DNA of 64,000 bases from Anisodus tanguticus (GCA_034509755.1 CM067556.1:11307501-11371500); one strand, 5' to 3'; counted from the first letter of the stretch, positions 1 through 12,053 are shown. Program-made: numbers and translations. Notes: generated from the letters alone by a model not told the origin.

Positions 1-479
1 CTTTAAAGGTGTCTTTTGGTAAGTTCAAGTTCAGTATTTGCATACTTTATGTCAAAATTTTCATTGCTCTACGTGTTGTTAAATATATAATAGAGAGAAG
101 AATTAGAAGCTTCTTTTGCTTTCTAGTATAGTTAGCAAGTCACAGATTGAAAAATAACCTTCTTACATAGTAAACATGATAAACACGGGCTCAACTTAGT
201 GAAATTCGTGCAATAAAATCATTTATTTTACTTTCTTATCAATAAAATCACTTTATAATATCTTGTTTTCTATAAAGCAACTCTAACTGAAAAAGATATT
301 TTTGGGTCACAAAATTAATTTTTTTAGTAACACAGATTTTTGAGAGTTTTGAAGAAAATATTAATTAGTTCTTATTATTAAAAATGAATTTTGAGCCTCA
401 CTAAACCCCAAAATCTAGTTCATAAGAAAGAGAATTGCCAAACTATATACAAAGACCAAATCTCCCATCCTTACCCGAT

Positions 480-1131
480 GTTGAGACACTCAACATATAA
501 GAAGCAGTTTACATTCGCTCTTGTAGATATGATAACTCTTTAAGATTTTCTCTGTGGATTCAACAGTAACACTAACAGGAAAAGATATTCTTTTCACCGG
601 AAAGTTGACTTGAACGGGACCACGAAGTAATATTTTTTTTTTTGAGTAACACAGATTTTTGAGTATTTTGAAGATTAAGCCTAATTAATTATCATAAGAA
701 GCAGTTTACTTTCACACTTGTAAATGTGATAAGATTTTCTCTGTGAATCCACAGAAAAAACCTTGTTTTCTAAGGAGCAACTCTAAATGAAAAAAGATAT
801 TTCATATCCGTTCCAATTTAAGTGTTTTAATTTGACTAGACACATAATTAAAGAAATAAAAAGAAATTTTTGAATCTTAGAACTATAAACTTGTCACTTA
901 GGATGTTAGAATTGTCAATTACTAACTATAGAAGGAGACACTTTTTTTAATAGACAAAAAAAAAGTATAAGACACTAAAATTGAAACGGAGGGAGTATTA
1001 TTTTCACCAGAAAGCTGACTTGAACAAGACCTTGAAGTTAATATTTTTTGAGTAACACAGATTTTTGAGTGTTATGATTCACACTTGTAGATGTAATAAC
1101 TGTTAAGGTTTTCTCTGTGGATTAAAAGCTC
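480..1131. repeat. Diverged local direct repeat, two to three units
   Basis: Blocks recur in the same order around 500-680, 700-780 and 1000-1128. Recognisable words are 'aagcagtttac', 'cttgtagat', 'ttttctctgtgga', 'aaaagatat', 'ttgacttgaac' and 'gtaacacagatttttgag'. An earlier partial copy lies near 285-350. No coding potential was seen. The last unit is interrupted by a MITE at about 801-998. Confidence 0.6.
801..998. mobile_element. Stowaway-like MITE
   Basis: The right end reads 'gaaacggagggagtat', the usual end of Stowaway (Tc1/mariner-type) MITEs. The left end carries the matching inverted sequence (tatccgttccaatttaagtg), with its outermost bases degraded. The element is AT-rich, about 200 bp, and has no ORF. 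It sits inside one unit of the local repeat; the other unit continues without it, which marks the empty site between 'aaaagatat' and 'ttttcacc'. Confidence 0.6.
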
Positions 1132-1331
1132 ATAAATTGTACCTCCACAGGACCACAACAGACAAATTTTGTCCACAATAACTTGCTGTACTAACTAAGA
1201 ATTGTTTGAATTAAAGAACGAGACAAAAAAAGGAACTTACAGTACCTGCCAGCTTCAACAATAATAAAGTAAACATGATCATAAACAGTATCAGTACTAA
1301 CGTTGACAGCAACTAACGCAATTATATATGT

Positions 1332-2811
1332 GGGCATATAAATCCAGCAGTGACATTTGGGCTATTACTAGCAAGGAATAAGAGCAGTGGCTTACATGGT
1401 GGTGCAATGCTTAGGAGCCATTTGCGGCGTTGGTATAATTGAAAGGGATAATGAAGCATGACTATAACACCCATGGCGGCGGTGCTAATACCGTCGCAAT
1501 TGGCTACTCAAGGGGCGTAGCATTGGGTGCTGAGATCATTGGCACTTTCGTACTCATGTCTCTGCCACCGACGCCAAAAGCAAAGCACGTGATTCCCAGT
1601 CTCTTAATTCCCTATTAATTTTACATACAAATTTTAATGTTTGTACACTAATAATTGTATAGATTATTTTCTAATTTATTCCCAAAGGAATGATATACTT
1701 TTTAATTTGAAAACAATTAAATTTGAAAAGTTTTATAAGTACACAAATCATGTTATGATTTATTTAAGATCACAAGTTTAAAAAAATTAAAATACACAAA
1801 TGCTATGACATGTTTAGAATTACAATCACAAATATGACTTTATTTCTTTCTTAATCCTATGTTGATTCAAATTATGTGATAATAGGAATAGAGGGAGTAA
1901 TAACCTATCATAGTTAATTAAATTACATTGATTATGTAAAATTTATGTATATCTATATAACATAAATCTATTTTGACATATGTACCACCTTTAATATTTG
2001 AGAAAGTTGTTTGATTCTTTTGCGCAATTTATAAAATGTTTAAAAGTATATACAGTACACAACAAGAAAATCTTTACTCATTTTGTGCCCCAGAGAGTTG
2101 ACTAGTGGTTGATAAAGTGTGCAAATTTTGAAGAATAAGGTTTAAATCCTAACGAGGACAAAACACATGTAATGATGGAAGGCAACTGATGTGGTGAATA
2201 ATTGAGTTGCACACAAACAAACCTAAATAACAAAGCTACAACATGTAACTGTTTGTAATAAGTATTGTATTGATTGGTAAAACATAAATGACGTTGTAAA
2301 AATTCATGCATGCAGGTTGAATCCATTTATAAAACTCTATATGTAATACTAACGAGTCAAAAAACAATGTTAGGAGATGCATATGAATGGGGAATTGGAT
2401 AGGAAAACTTATGACGGGGCACTTAATTAAGTACAAATTTCATTATTTGTTTGTCCACAGGTACTAGCACCATTGCCAATTGGATTCTCGGCGTTTATGG
2501 TTCACTTGGCCACCATTTCCATTACTGGCACTGGCATCAATCCTGCTAGGAGTTTTGGAGCTGCTGTCATTTACAATGATAGCACCGCTTGGAATGACCA
2601 AGTATGATAATTCTAAACCAAGCTACTCTTTTAATTAAGGTTCATTAGAGCTAATCATTCTCATACATTACCTAATCTGTTTTTGTAGTGGATCTTCTGG
2701 GTCGGACCCTTTGTGGGAGCATTGGCTGCATATATCTATCACCAGCAAGTTCTGCGAGCTCACGCTGCCAAAACAGCTTTGAACTCCTACTACAGCGAGC
2801 CAAGCCTTTGA
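1332..2811 (+). pseudogene. PIP2: PIP2-type aquaporin pseudogene, 5' truncated
   Basis: Plasma-membrane intrinsic proteins are tetrameric water channels. Exon 2 starts around 1332 with GHINPAVTFG (first NPA box) and runs to about 1600. Exon 3 (about 2461-2601) encodes VLAPLPIGF and [14 protein letters not shown] (second NPA box). Exon 4 (2689-2811) encodes [10 protein letters not shown] and ends in TGA. Exon 3 and exon 4 borders fit GT-AG splicing. The exon 2 acceptor is not AG, codons are missing after LLLAR, the frame shifts near 1441 after CGVGII, and about 10 bases are missing near 1557 after GTFVLM. No first exon (cytosolic N-terminus and TM1-2) was found upstream. SFGAAVIYN favours PIP2 over PIP1. 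Several independent lesions make a pseudogene more likely than one sequencing error. Confidence 0.85.
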
Positions 2812-3656
2812 ATTAACCTCATTGTTAATAATGCTATCCACCCAGCATAATGGTAGCACTAAAGTAGTGATAATCATTCTTGTTGGGCCTGTAACATATC
2901 GAACTCAATTTGAATCTATCAATGTTTTCTGGATTTTTCTTCAGTTCTAAGTTCCAACTAGCTAATTTCTCTAAATATATATTGCTGGTTCGCCAGTCCT
3001 TAGAAATGATGAGAATTCAAATTACTTGGGATGGCACAGCACGCCATAACTAAATAGGCTAAATAGATCAGCATCAAGCTATAAATTCAAACGTTATGTA
3101 TCAAGATTATTTAGACAGCAAATACTGGATTTTACAAGTAGTCAAGCATGATAATTCACAATTTATAGGTACAGCTGGTCGATTGATTAACAATAGAGCA
3201 TGATAATCAAACCATTAACCCAGAAACCAGTTTTTCGTTGTGATTAGCTAATTGTTCATTAGCATGATATCAGTATCAAGATATAAGTCAAGATAGAGTT
3301 CAAACGTAATGCATCAGTATCAACATAAGAAATCCATTTTTATCAATTTAACCAGCGGATACAAAAACTCATAAGTATCAAGCTTTCCAAGACTAACACT
3401 TAAAAGTAGACGACATCCATGTCTTCTTACAATTAAGTTGCAAAGAACCAGCTTCCTTTTTTCATTCTGTTACCAGTCATCACAAATCTAAAACTTGTGT
3501 TTATGGTCAATGAAGCAGAAAATGTAATCAAAAGGTCAAAAGGTCAAAAGGCAGGAGACCTGATCGATGAAGATAGTTATAAACTTCAAGTGAGGTAATG
3601 CTGATACCCTTGATCCTAAAATCAAGCACCACTGGCTTTTCGGATACTTTTCTTCT
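2812..3656. other. Intergenic, no gene recognised
   Basis: AT-rich sequence between the aquaporin remnant and the 3' end of the USP-domain gene. It presumably holds the 3' UTR of the latter on the minus strand. No ORF or repeat was recognised. Confidence 0.6.
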
Positions 3657-5629
3657 TCATAGGGGCAAAAGTAATACAGGACAAGGGATGAACTCAGCGA
3701 GAAGGTTTGCATCGACATGTTTGGAATGGATAGCTTCCATGCTCATAATTATCATATCCAAGTTCATATCATCAGCAATTTCACCAATAATGGCTGTTGG
3801 CTTGCTTCCTTCACCCAGCCGCTCTAACAGCTTGAATTCCTGATATCCACCTGTGCAAATGTTTGCGTATATCAATCAGCAAATATACCAGACAACATGT
3901 AAAACTAAGGATGAGGAACAAGTTCACAATAGTTAGTATTATGAGACGTAGACCAAAATAATTTTGCAGCATATACAACATATAAGCAAACATAACATGT
4001 TTCAACTTTCCTATCTCAGCGTACCAGGATGCTGTATTGCATGATCAAGTCAAATGTAAACAAACAAATGCAGACACACAAAACAGGACCTCCCACAGAA
4101 GAATAATGAGATAACCATCTCATAATAAAATTGAAAAATCTGTCTCATGTACAAGCCAAACACTCAAAGTTCCCCAAATTACTCTGTGCTACAGGCTTGC
4201 ATGTCAAATGCAGTTCCCTTGCAAGTCTAGTGCACCCGTCCAGGTTGCAATTTTGAATCACAATCCATCAACTGATTCATGCTTTTTAAATACACAGAAA
4301 AAACAGTAAATACACACCTTCAGATAAATGCCACCGGATGCTCGCTAGTTGGGTCTCATGCTCCGGGTATGCTTCTTTCTCCTTTTCATCAATAACTGCA
4401 AAGACCATAAAGACCTAGATTCCTTGAAATCAACCACTAAAAGTTTCTGTACCAAGAAAGTCAATCTCTGTAGTTTAGCTTTTGAAAGAACCAATAGTAC
4501 ACAACATCTGGGACATCGAGGGACATACCAACAACTGTTATATCAGCTCCATACTTCTTTGCCATAGCAGCGGCAGTTGCTGCAGCCTGATAAATTACCG
4601 AAAGTAAGTTACTTTTATAAGGTGTTTTAAAAAGTATATGTGCCACTAAGAAATCAACTGAGATAGGTGAAAATGTTCAAATAAAAAAAGGGGGAGAGAG
4701 ACGGCAAAAATATAATGCAGTTTGACAAAAAGAAACTGATACAGTCTGCTTAATGTGTTCCACGATTAGCCAATACATATCCTTTCTCAGAATCACAGTG
4801 CTGAGGAACAAAAGGGCCAACACTTTATTGAAGCCTTTCACCCATTTAGATTTGGTGGTTATACCATGCAAATAGTTCAAACTGTTGAATTGGAGGTTAA
4901 CTCCATATAAGGATGCAATGGAGGCAGTGGGTTTGCCGCAGGGAGCTATCTCTGTCACAGTCTAACACCACCAGCCCGCCCCATTTAATTTTCTTCTGCA
5001 CTTACAACACTACGCCTCTTGCCCTTTCTACAGCTTTCTTTTCCCTTATGTTAAGATGCCTTCTAATTTTCTAACATTTTTTTTTTCAATAGCTTTTTCC
5101 TCTGTCCGCTTAACCCACCATGCCCACTAAAAACTGTAGATCTCCCCATCCCGTCACTTTCCCACTAAGAGCTAGGAACCCTCACCTCTAAAGCTTCCCC
5201 CACCCCATTGTCATCCAGAGGTGAAATGTACTTCTGTCTTCAGCTACAGCTAACAACCGTTAATATGGAATCAACTGCTACAGTGAAAGAAATTCACCAA
5301 ATAAAAGAATTATAGAGAATCATGCAATCTTTCATCAAAAGTGCCATACCATCTACTTCAAATATGACACTTGGAGAAATGAAACTACCTCTTTTTTTTT
5401 TTAAAAAGTTGGAAATCCATTATTCTCATAGAATTAATAGAAAGGAAACAAAGGGTTGGTTTGTTTAGGTACCGATATCTAGAAGGAAAAAACGTAGAAA
5501 AGAAGTAGACCTGTCTTGAACCCTCAGAGAGATAAGGATTCCGATCTGTAATTGGTAGGAGTACATGCTTGAAGTTGGTGAAAGCATCGGCAGCTGAGCT
5601 GGATTCAGATGCTTGAGCCTTAACAGATG
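3657..5629 (-). CDS. Universal stress protein (USP) domain protein, 5' exon not found
   Basis: Member of the adenine-nucleotide alpha-hydrolase-like/USP superfamily; it resembles Arabidopsis At3g03290 and At5g17390, whose biochemical role is unclear. Four exons on the minus strand join in frame: 5511-5629 (FKHVLLPITDRNPYLSEG), 4529-4586 (AAMAKKYGADITVV), 4318-4395 (VIDEKEKEAYPEHETQLASI) and 3657-3850 (EFKLLERLGEGSKPTAIIGE, then VMSMEAIHSKH-like sequence and CPVLLLPL, stop). All borders are GT-AG. About 149 residues are visible, covering the USP fold from strand 1 to the C-terminus; family members are roughly twice as long, with an N-terminal, often plastid-transit-like, region. The acceptor at 5630-5631 (tttcttcag) shows a further 5' exon should exist, but none was recognised upstream, so the gene may be split by a long intron or truncated. 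Confidence 0.75.
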
Positions 5630-5639
5630 CTGAAGAAAT

Positions 5640-8376
5640 GAGCAACAATAAGTTTCCAAGCCTAAATTTTGATGACAGAAAGAAAATGTTTCCACAGTGG
5701 TATGATTGGATTAGCGACTCCTCATAATCCTCAGAAAATGAGACATTAAGCAACAAATGAAGATATCATTGTTCTCTATATAGCTAATCTATATAAATAT
5801 ATAATTGCAGGACAAAGGCCCCGGTGACATAGCGCCCTCTAAGGCCTTAAATCCTATTTATCCTTTTTGCTGTTTTTTTGGTTTTTTCCTTAATTTTTTT
5901 CCATAAACCCAAAAGGCCGAAAAGTCACAACTAATTAAACCTAACGTCGTTCCTCTTTAAAAAAACAGCCGTTCTCTAACCCTCCACTTGAAAAAACCGA
6001 AAGCCTCATTTACTTGCCCCCGTTTAGCTTCAAAGATTTGGTCATTACCAACAAATTTCTGTTGCCTTGTATTTCAAGGTTTCAGGTTATAGATTCTTTC
6101 GGTTGAAGGCCGCTATGAATTTGTTAATTTTGTTCGTTGCACTTGGTTGAACATGGAAAATGTATGTCAGGGTTTGGTTCTTGAGATGTTGTCGCCCTTA
6201 TGTGTATGTTTGGATTATAAAGATTAATCTAATAGTAGCAATTGCTAATGTCAGGAAAGATCTTAGTTTGTGAAAGCCAATTTGGTTTCTACACTGTAAG
6301 TATGGGTTTGGAACCAAACAACAACGGATTGCTCGCCGACAGAAACCATTTAGTCTTGGACTTGGATCGAAATGGGTCTTTCTCACAATTTTAATTTTCT
6401 TTGATAATATATGCAAATCAGGAGGTTCCAAGTAGTGCTCAAGATTTACATCTACACGTGAAACAGGTACTACTGTAACACGACACCAATTTCATCATAT
6501 TGTAATTCCTTTGCTGATCTTATAATCAGTTGTGTAAGATAAAACGCTATTGTTCGATCAGGAAATAGGCCTCAATTGAATGTTTACTCTGTGTTTAATT
6601 CCTCTTTCTCCCTAGCGATTTCAACATCACTTTCTAACAACTAGGCCATTAACATGTCTCTCTGAGAAGATGTAAGTGGTATGACTCAACAAAAAACTGA
6701 TTTTGCTTCGCTAGAGCACAAAAATCTAAACAAGCAGTTAGAATCGTTCCAAACAAAAAAATTGCTAAATATTCTTATTAAAGAAAGAGCAAAATTATAA
6801 AATCTCGGCTCTCCAATTTGTAAGTACCTTGATTATCTTCCTTGTCGCTTTTGTTTTTTTCCCGTTTTGGGTCAAGCTTACATCCTCTTTTAAAAAACCA
6901 GAGCTATATTAGTAAAAATTCAAGTTCCTTTGCGTCAGATGGAAATCCATTAGTCGCAATAATTGTTGCTCCAGGTATATCTAAATTTCATTTCTCATTG
7001 ACGGTGGTTAGTTTACGGCATCACTTTCACTTTGATGTAAGTAACAGCTTTTTTTTTGTTCTCTTTTGATTTTTTTAATAAGGAAAACTATATTGAAAAG
7101 TGGTAAAATTCTCGTTAGTAAATAATTGGAATTATTAGTGTTGGAGTTAATTCTATAACATTTTCCCCATTATCAGTTTATAGCTTTATTTATTGTCTTT
7201 GGTTGCTGGTCTGCTTAAGGTTCTTCTTTTGGGACATTGCCAGGTAACAGATTTTAATTGCTCATTTTTCTACTTTCCTATCACTGGATTAATATTGGCC
7301 AGTTTTCTTTCGTGTTTTTCATTTATTTTATCTTTAGATTTTGTTTTCTTAATGTCCTTTTCCCTGTTTTGTGCTCTTTGTTGCTCTACTTGGATTAACT
7401 AAAAATGGTATGTGGAGAAAGAGTAAAGAAAAATGAAAGTGATTTTAGAACAAGTTCTGAAATTTCTTGATGAAAATAATCATCTAAAGATAAATCCACT
7501 AAAAAGGGCATGGTAAAATTGTAAAGATTTCATTTTTAGAATCTTATAGAAAGGAGTGTATGGTGAGAATTCTTCATATCTCTAAATATCTCTCTCAATT
7601 CGAAAATACAGGATTTGAATTGATGTCCTCCCATCGATTTCTTGGTGGTTTAACTCTATTGCGGTGAAGATACTGTAGGGTGTGCAATATATATAAATAT
7701 ACATCCTCTTTTTGAAAATAAAAGAGAGAAAAAGGGCTTTGGTTTAAAAGTTGTTAGCCATAGCAGGGGCCTGTACCCAACTACTGGTCGGATGGTTGTC
7801 TTTTGCATTGTAAATATTACTTTGGTAAATTATTATTTTTTTCAAAACAAGGGAACTTTGAAAGTTGAATTCTCAAAAAAAAATTGATTTAGTCCAAGAG
7901 CATTTCTAAATACATCTCCAAATATTATGGTTCTTTTCTACCTTCCCTGTTTAATAAAGTCTTTACACATTTTAAATTAAGTTTGAACATCAAAAATTAA
8001 TTAATTCTGATATCTTTATAAACTTTGTGTTTGCGTTGCCCTGCATATGATATTTACTGATTTGTTTTCTTTTCCATAAAGGGGCTCTATGTGAAGTTTC
8101 CGAAGCCTAGAGGTTTTCTGCTTTTTTTTCTTTTTATATATTTTGATCGATGTCAACTTGTGATTTGAAAATACTGATAGTTAACTATATTAGTTGGCTT
8201 CTTGGATGCATAAGAAACTACAAATTGAAGAGATCCAAAGTAATATGTACTGATTGGCAGTTTTGAGGCAAGTCGTGCCGGCATAAAAACATGTTGATAT
8301 CCAAACTGTGAGTTCTCATGAAATTTTGATTTGGCCAAAAAAACAAAGTACTTTTTTTGTTCTTTCACTTTCATTT
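5640..8376. other. Long stretch without a recognisable gene
   Basis: AT-rich, with poly-T and poly-A runs and only short ORFs on both strands. It may contain the missing first exon and promoter of the USP-domain gene (toward 5.7-6.1 kb), but no convincing start and transit peptide was seen. No TIR or LTR structure was recognised. Confidence 0.5.
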
Positions 8377-8898
8377 GATGACGATGTCACACATCGTATT
8401 GGGCAGGGTGGATGAAATGGAGATTCGCATCTGGAGTCTTGTGCGATAAAAAGGTGCAACCAAAACTAAAAGATAAGTTCTATAGGGTGGTGGTTAGACC
8501 GACTATGTTGTATGGGGCGGAGTGTTGGTCAGTCAAGACTTCGCACATCCAAAAGATAAAAGTTGCAGAGATAAGTATGCTGAGATGGATGTGTGGGCAT
8601 ACAAGAAGGGATAGTATTAGAAATGATGATATCCGGGACACAGTGGGAGTGGCCTCCACCGAGGATAAGATGCGGGAAGCGAGGTTGAGATGGTTCGGGC
8701 ATGTGCGGAGGAAAACTACAAATGACCCAGTGCGGAGGTGTGAGAGGTTGGCTATGGACGGATTCAAGAGGGGTAGAGTTAGGCTGAAGAAGTATTGGGG
8801 AGAGGTGATTAAACGGGATATGGCACAGGTGCAACTTACCGAGGACATGATCTTAGATAGGGGGGTTGTGGAGGACACGAATTAGGGTAGAAGGGTAG
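8377..8898 (+). pseudogene. C-terminal fragment of LINE reverse transcriptase ORF
   Basis: Visible motifs are [45 protein letters not shown] and [13 protein letters not shown], which belong to the region after the reverse-transcriptase fingers and palm of plant RTE-like LINEs. The polymerase core and endonuclease are missing. The frame shifts near 8405 (one base lost before GWMKWR) and again near 8870, where the last codons continue in another frame to a stop near 8898. The longest uninterrupted frame is 8412-8885. It is non-functional. Confidence 0.85.
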
Positions 8899-9261
8899 TA
8901 GGTAGTCGAGCGTAGCCCTACTTACACTTACAAACTGGTAGTTGTAGTGTTACTATTGTAGACCCACTTAGACTATCATATTAGTAGGCACAGTAGTACT
9001 TTATAGTAGCGTTTGATTTCTACTACTATGTGTTCTTTAATATACTTTATTTATCTTATGTACCTGCATTAATTACTGGTTCTTTTTCAGAATGCGCTAG
9101 CATGACTTATTTTCTTGCTTTGCTTGTGCTTATGCTTTGTCTTGAACCGAGGGTGTCTCGGAAACAACCGCTCTACCTACCAAGGTAGAAGTAAGGTCTG
9201 TGTACACTCTACCTCCCCAGACCCCACGTTGTGGGACTTCACTAGGTATGTTGTTGTTTCT
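8377..9261 (+). mobile_element. 5'-truncated RTE-type LINE
   Basis: The element begins inside the C-terminal part of the ORF (DDDVTHRIG) and ends in a short TTG repeat, as RTE-clade LINEs do. The tail (about 9160-9255) contains 'gtaaggtctgtgtacactct' and 'gtgggacttcactaggtatg', shared with the small retroposon at 35780-35870. A 9-bp match, ctttcattt, flanks it at 8368-8376 and 9262-9270 and may be the target duplication. Truncation at the 5' end is typical of target-primed reverse transcription. Confidence 0.8.
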
Positions 9262-9270
9262 CTTTCATTT

Positions 9271-9806
9271 ATTTCATTCCTTCATTATGCTAAAAGCCAA
9301 CCAAGTTTTTCTGTATTAACCAACTGTTAAAGCTGCCTGTTCGCTTTCTCTGAGCAAGCCTAAATAGCAGTAGTTTTGCCAATTATATTGTAACTTATTT
9401 TACTGCATTTAAAGTCTATAATTTGTCAAATAACTGATGAATATAGAAGATAAAAGGGTTGTGGCTATAATGCTTAATTGAGGGGATGTATGTTTTTTCT
9501 TATAGCTATACTCAAGGTCTTACCCCTGTGTTTCAGAGCATTAGATGAAGCTTTGAGAAAAATGCAAAGGGAGGTAATCTGCCCTTAGAAGAAAAAAGGG
9601 AGACAGAATCGAAGAATGAGTAGACTGATATATAGTGATAAATTGATGATAGAATTTTCTAATGCTATAATTGTTGTTCCTTCTACACTTGAAGAGAATC
9701 TCAAGAATGCAGGCTACTTGTTTGTGAGCTTTTGTTTTAGTTCAGCTTATGTCTTTGCGTAAGAAACAATTTATTGTTTTTGGTTTATGGATTGTGTAAA
9801 AGAAAG
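9271..9806. other. Intergenic, nothing recognised
   Basis: AT-rich sequence between the LINE and the first Copia element. No ORF of note. Confidence 0.5.
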
Positions 9807-9811
9807 GTTTG

Positions 9812-9976
9812 TGATAGAATATTACCATATTTTGTATATCTTGTATATTAAGTAAATTTATATTGCGATTATAATTATGAAGATTAGTTAACTAGTTTGT
9901 AGCCATGTAAATAATTATTTAACACTATATATATTGTACAAAATAATCAATGAAAATCAAGGAACATATTCCTTTA
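9812..9976 (+). repeat. 5' LTR of Copia-1
   Basis: Begins tgatagaatattaccat and ends ttccttta directly before the primer binding site. It matches 12054-12214 with roughly a dozen substitutions and small indels, so the insertion is not recent. Confidence 0.9.
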
Positions 9977-10097
9977 TGGTATCAGAAGCCAAACCCCAAC
10001 TTTTTTTCTCCCAAAGCCGCCCCCCCCCGGCAGCCCTCTTCCTCGGCAGCCCTCCTCCTTCTTTCTTCGACTTTCCTCTCTTCCTCTCCGATCTTCA

Positions 10098-10914
10098 ATG
10101 GCTTAACAACCTAAATTTCATCCTACTCTTGCAGTTAACGACATCAAGAATTTCATTCCCATAACTCTTGAGATGGAAAAGGTTCATTATTCATCTTAGA
10201 CGGAATTATTTAAGATTCATTGTCGTGTGTACAAAGTCATCGATCATATCATCCCTCCAAAAAACCTAATGATTTTGATGATGAACTTTGGTCCCGCTTA
10301 GATGTGGTTGTCCTACCATGGATCTATGGCACGATCTCGAACGATTTATTGCATACAATCATTGAAACCGATGTCGCTGCACAACAAACGTGGGAGCGCT
10401 TGAAAAGTATTTTTCATGATAACAAGACACAATGTACCTTATATCTGAAAAATCAATTTCAGGCTATTCAGCAGGACGATTTTCCTAATGCGTCGGCCTA
10501 TTGTCAAGAACTTAAGATCAAAAATGTTTTCTTGCATGGAGACCTTCATGAAACCATATACATGCATCAACCTATAGGATTGAAGGATCCGGCTCATCCA
10601 GATTATGTGTCTTTTGAAGACAACGCTCTATGGACTGAAACAGGCTCCTCGTGCATGGTACCAACGGTTTGCTGACTTTGTATCCTCTATCGGATTTTCA
10701 CATAGCAAATCTGATCACTCACTTTTCATCTATAGTAAAGGTAATGACATGACATACATTATGTTATATGTTGATGACATCATCCTAACTACATCTTCTG
10801 ATGCACTTCGCCGATCCATTATATCACTTCTTGCCTCTGAGTTTGCTATGAAGGATTTGGGCCCCCTAAGCTATTTTTTGGGCTTGTTGTTACGAGACAT
10901 GTAGGTTGCTTATT
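10098..10914 (+). pseudogene. Copia-1 gag fused in frame to reverse transcriptase
   Basis: The gag start near 10098 is followed by a stop. Further gag sequence (NDIKNFIPITLEMEKVHYSS) and a frame change lead into an open frame from 10220. In that frame the gag segment FPNASAYCQELK runs without a break into the RT segment [18 protein letters not shown] at about 10517. This deletes the rest of gag, protease, integrase and the RT N-terminus. In the next frame (10605-10904) come SLFIYSKGNDMTY, the catalytic LYVDDIILT motif and SYFLGLLL, then a stop. Confidence 0.85.
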
Positions 10915-11097
10915 TCTTTGTCAAAGGAAGTACGCCGAAGAGATTCTTGACCGAGCAGACATGACGTCTTGCAAACCAACCCACACCGGTGGATACTAAT
11001 TCCAAACCCAGTGCCTCTTAAGGTTCTTTGTATGCTGACCCGACTCACTATCGCAGTTTAGCAAGAGCGTTGCAGTATCTCACTTTCACGAGAGGCC

Positions 11098-11449
11098 GAT
11101 TCCCGAAATGCTTTTCTAGATATTCCTCTTTACTTGTATGACTTAGATGTCTCGTATTTCTCGAAAAAGTGATTTGATTGAATTTGGTGGCCTTCTTCGC
11201 CTTCCACCTAAGTTGCGCAAGTAAGGCCCAAAGCCCAAGCCTTGCCAGCCGGTAATAGTCGAAGGAAAAAAATGGGGAGTTAGGGAAAAGGAGATTAAGG
11301 ATAGTCACTCCACTCCATAGATAGTGCACACAGATTCTTCTTCCCGTGAAGCGAAGATCATTCGATTGGCGAATAAAGTGGGTCACCCTCTTTTTGGCTT
11401 TGGCCAAACACTTTTTCTCGCTAGTCGAGCTTTCTACAAAAAAAACGAT
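11098..11449 (-). other. rps3: Mitochondrial-type DNA (numt) with rps3 fragment inserted in Copia-1
   Basis: Copia coding sequence stops after LQYLTFTR (about 11097) and resumes near 11450 (VVQQ, then LHMHNPTDEHMNALKR). The intervening roughly 350 bp is foreign. On the minus strand, 11343-11444 reads [20 protein letters not shown] and then [13 protein letters not shown], matching the middle of plant mitochondrial ribosomal protein S3. The match ends abruptly near 11343. The remaining 240 bp (minus-strand reading [14 protein letters not shown]) is open but not recognised; it may be other organelle DNA. It cannot encode a functional S3. Confidence 0.75.
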
Positions 11450-12053
11450 GCATATATTCTATGTCGTGCAACAAATATAGTTACATATGCACAACCCGAC
11501 GGATGAACATATGAATGCCCTCAAACGTATTTTGCGATATGTACAAGGTACTTTTTTCGCTTACATGTACAGGTCCTCACTCTCTTATCTCACATCTTAT
11601 TCTGATGCTGACTAGGGTGGATGTCCTGACACTCGTTGATCCATGTCGGGTTACTATGTGTTCCTTGGAGATAACTTGCTTTCTTGGTATTCTAAAAGAC
11701 AACCTACTCTGTCTCGATCTAGTGCCGAAGCTGAGTACATGGGTGTAGCAAATGTTGTTTCAGAGTCTTGTTGGCTACGCAACCTTCTACTTGAGGTTCA
11801 CTGCCCAATCCATAAAGCTACATTGGTTTACTGTGATAATGTAAGTGCGATATATCTTTCCAGCAATCTTGTTCAACATCAGCGCACTAAACACATTGAA
11901 ATAGATATTCACTTTGTACCTGAGAAAGTTGCTCGTGGACAAGTTCGTGTTCTTCATGTTCCTTCCCAATATCAGATTGCTCCGCGCATACTCTTTGATG
12001 ATTTTCGAGCCGGTCTCGGTGTACGAGAACCTCCCACTTCAACTGCGGGGGCG
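11450..12053 (+). pseudogene. Copia-1 RNase H remnant
   Basis: The open part (11643-12056) shows YVFLGDNLLSWYSKRQPTLS, SSAEAEYMG, and [19 protein letters not shown], the RNase H domain of Copia polyproteins. The usual terminal motif after QYQIA is deleted, the frame jumping straight to RILFDDF. Upstream 11450-11640 has stops and frame changes. Confidence 0.8.

Noticed and set aside
5642..5756. Start codon at 5756 for the USP-domain protein
   Set aside because: The extension lacks family similarity and a strong acceptor (tttcttcag) lies just before the conserved part, so this is probably intron.
8480..8878. 132-codon minus-strand ORF
   Set aside because: Antisense shadow of the LINE reverse-transcriptase fragment.
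11048..11407. 119-codon minus-strand ORF as a gene
   Set aside because: It runs across the mitochondrial-type insert and into antisense Copia sequence; only the rps3-like part has meaning and it is a fragment.
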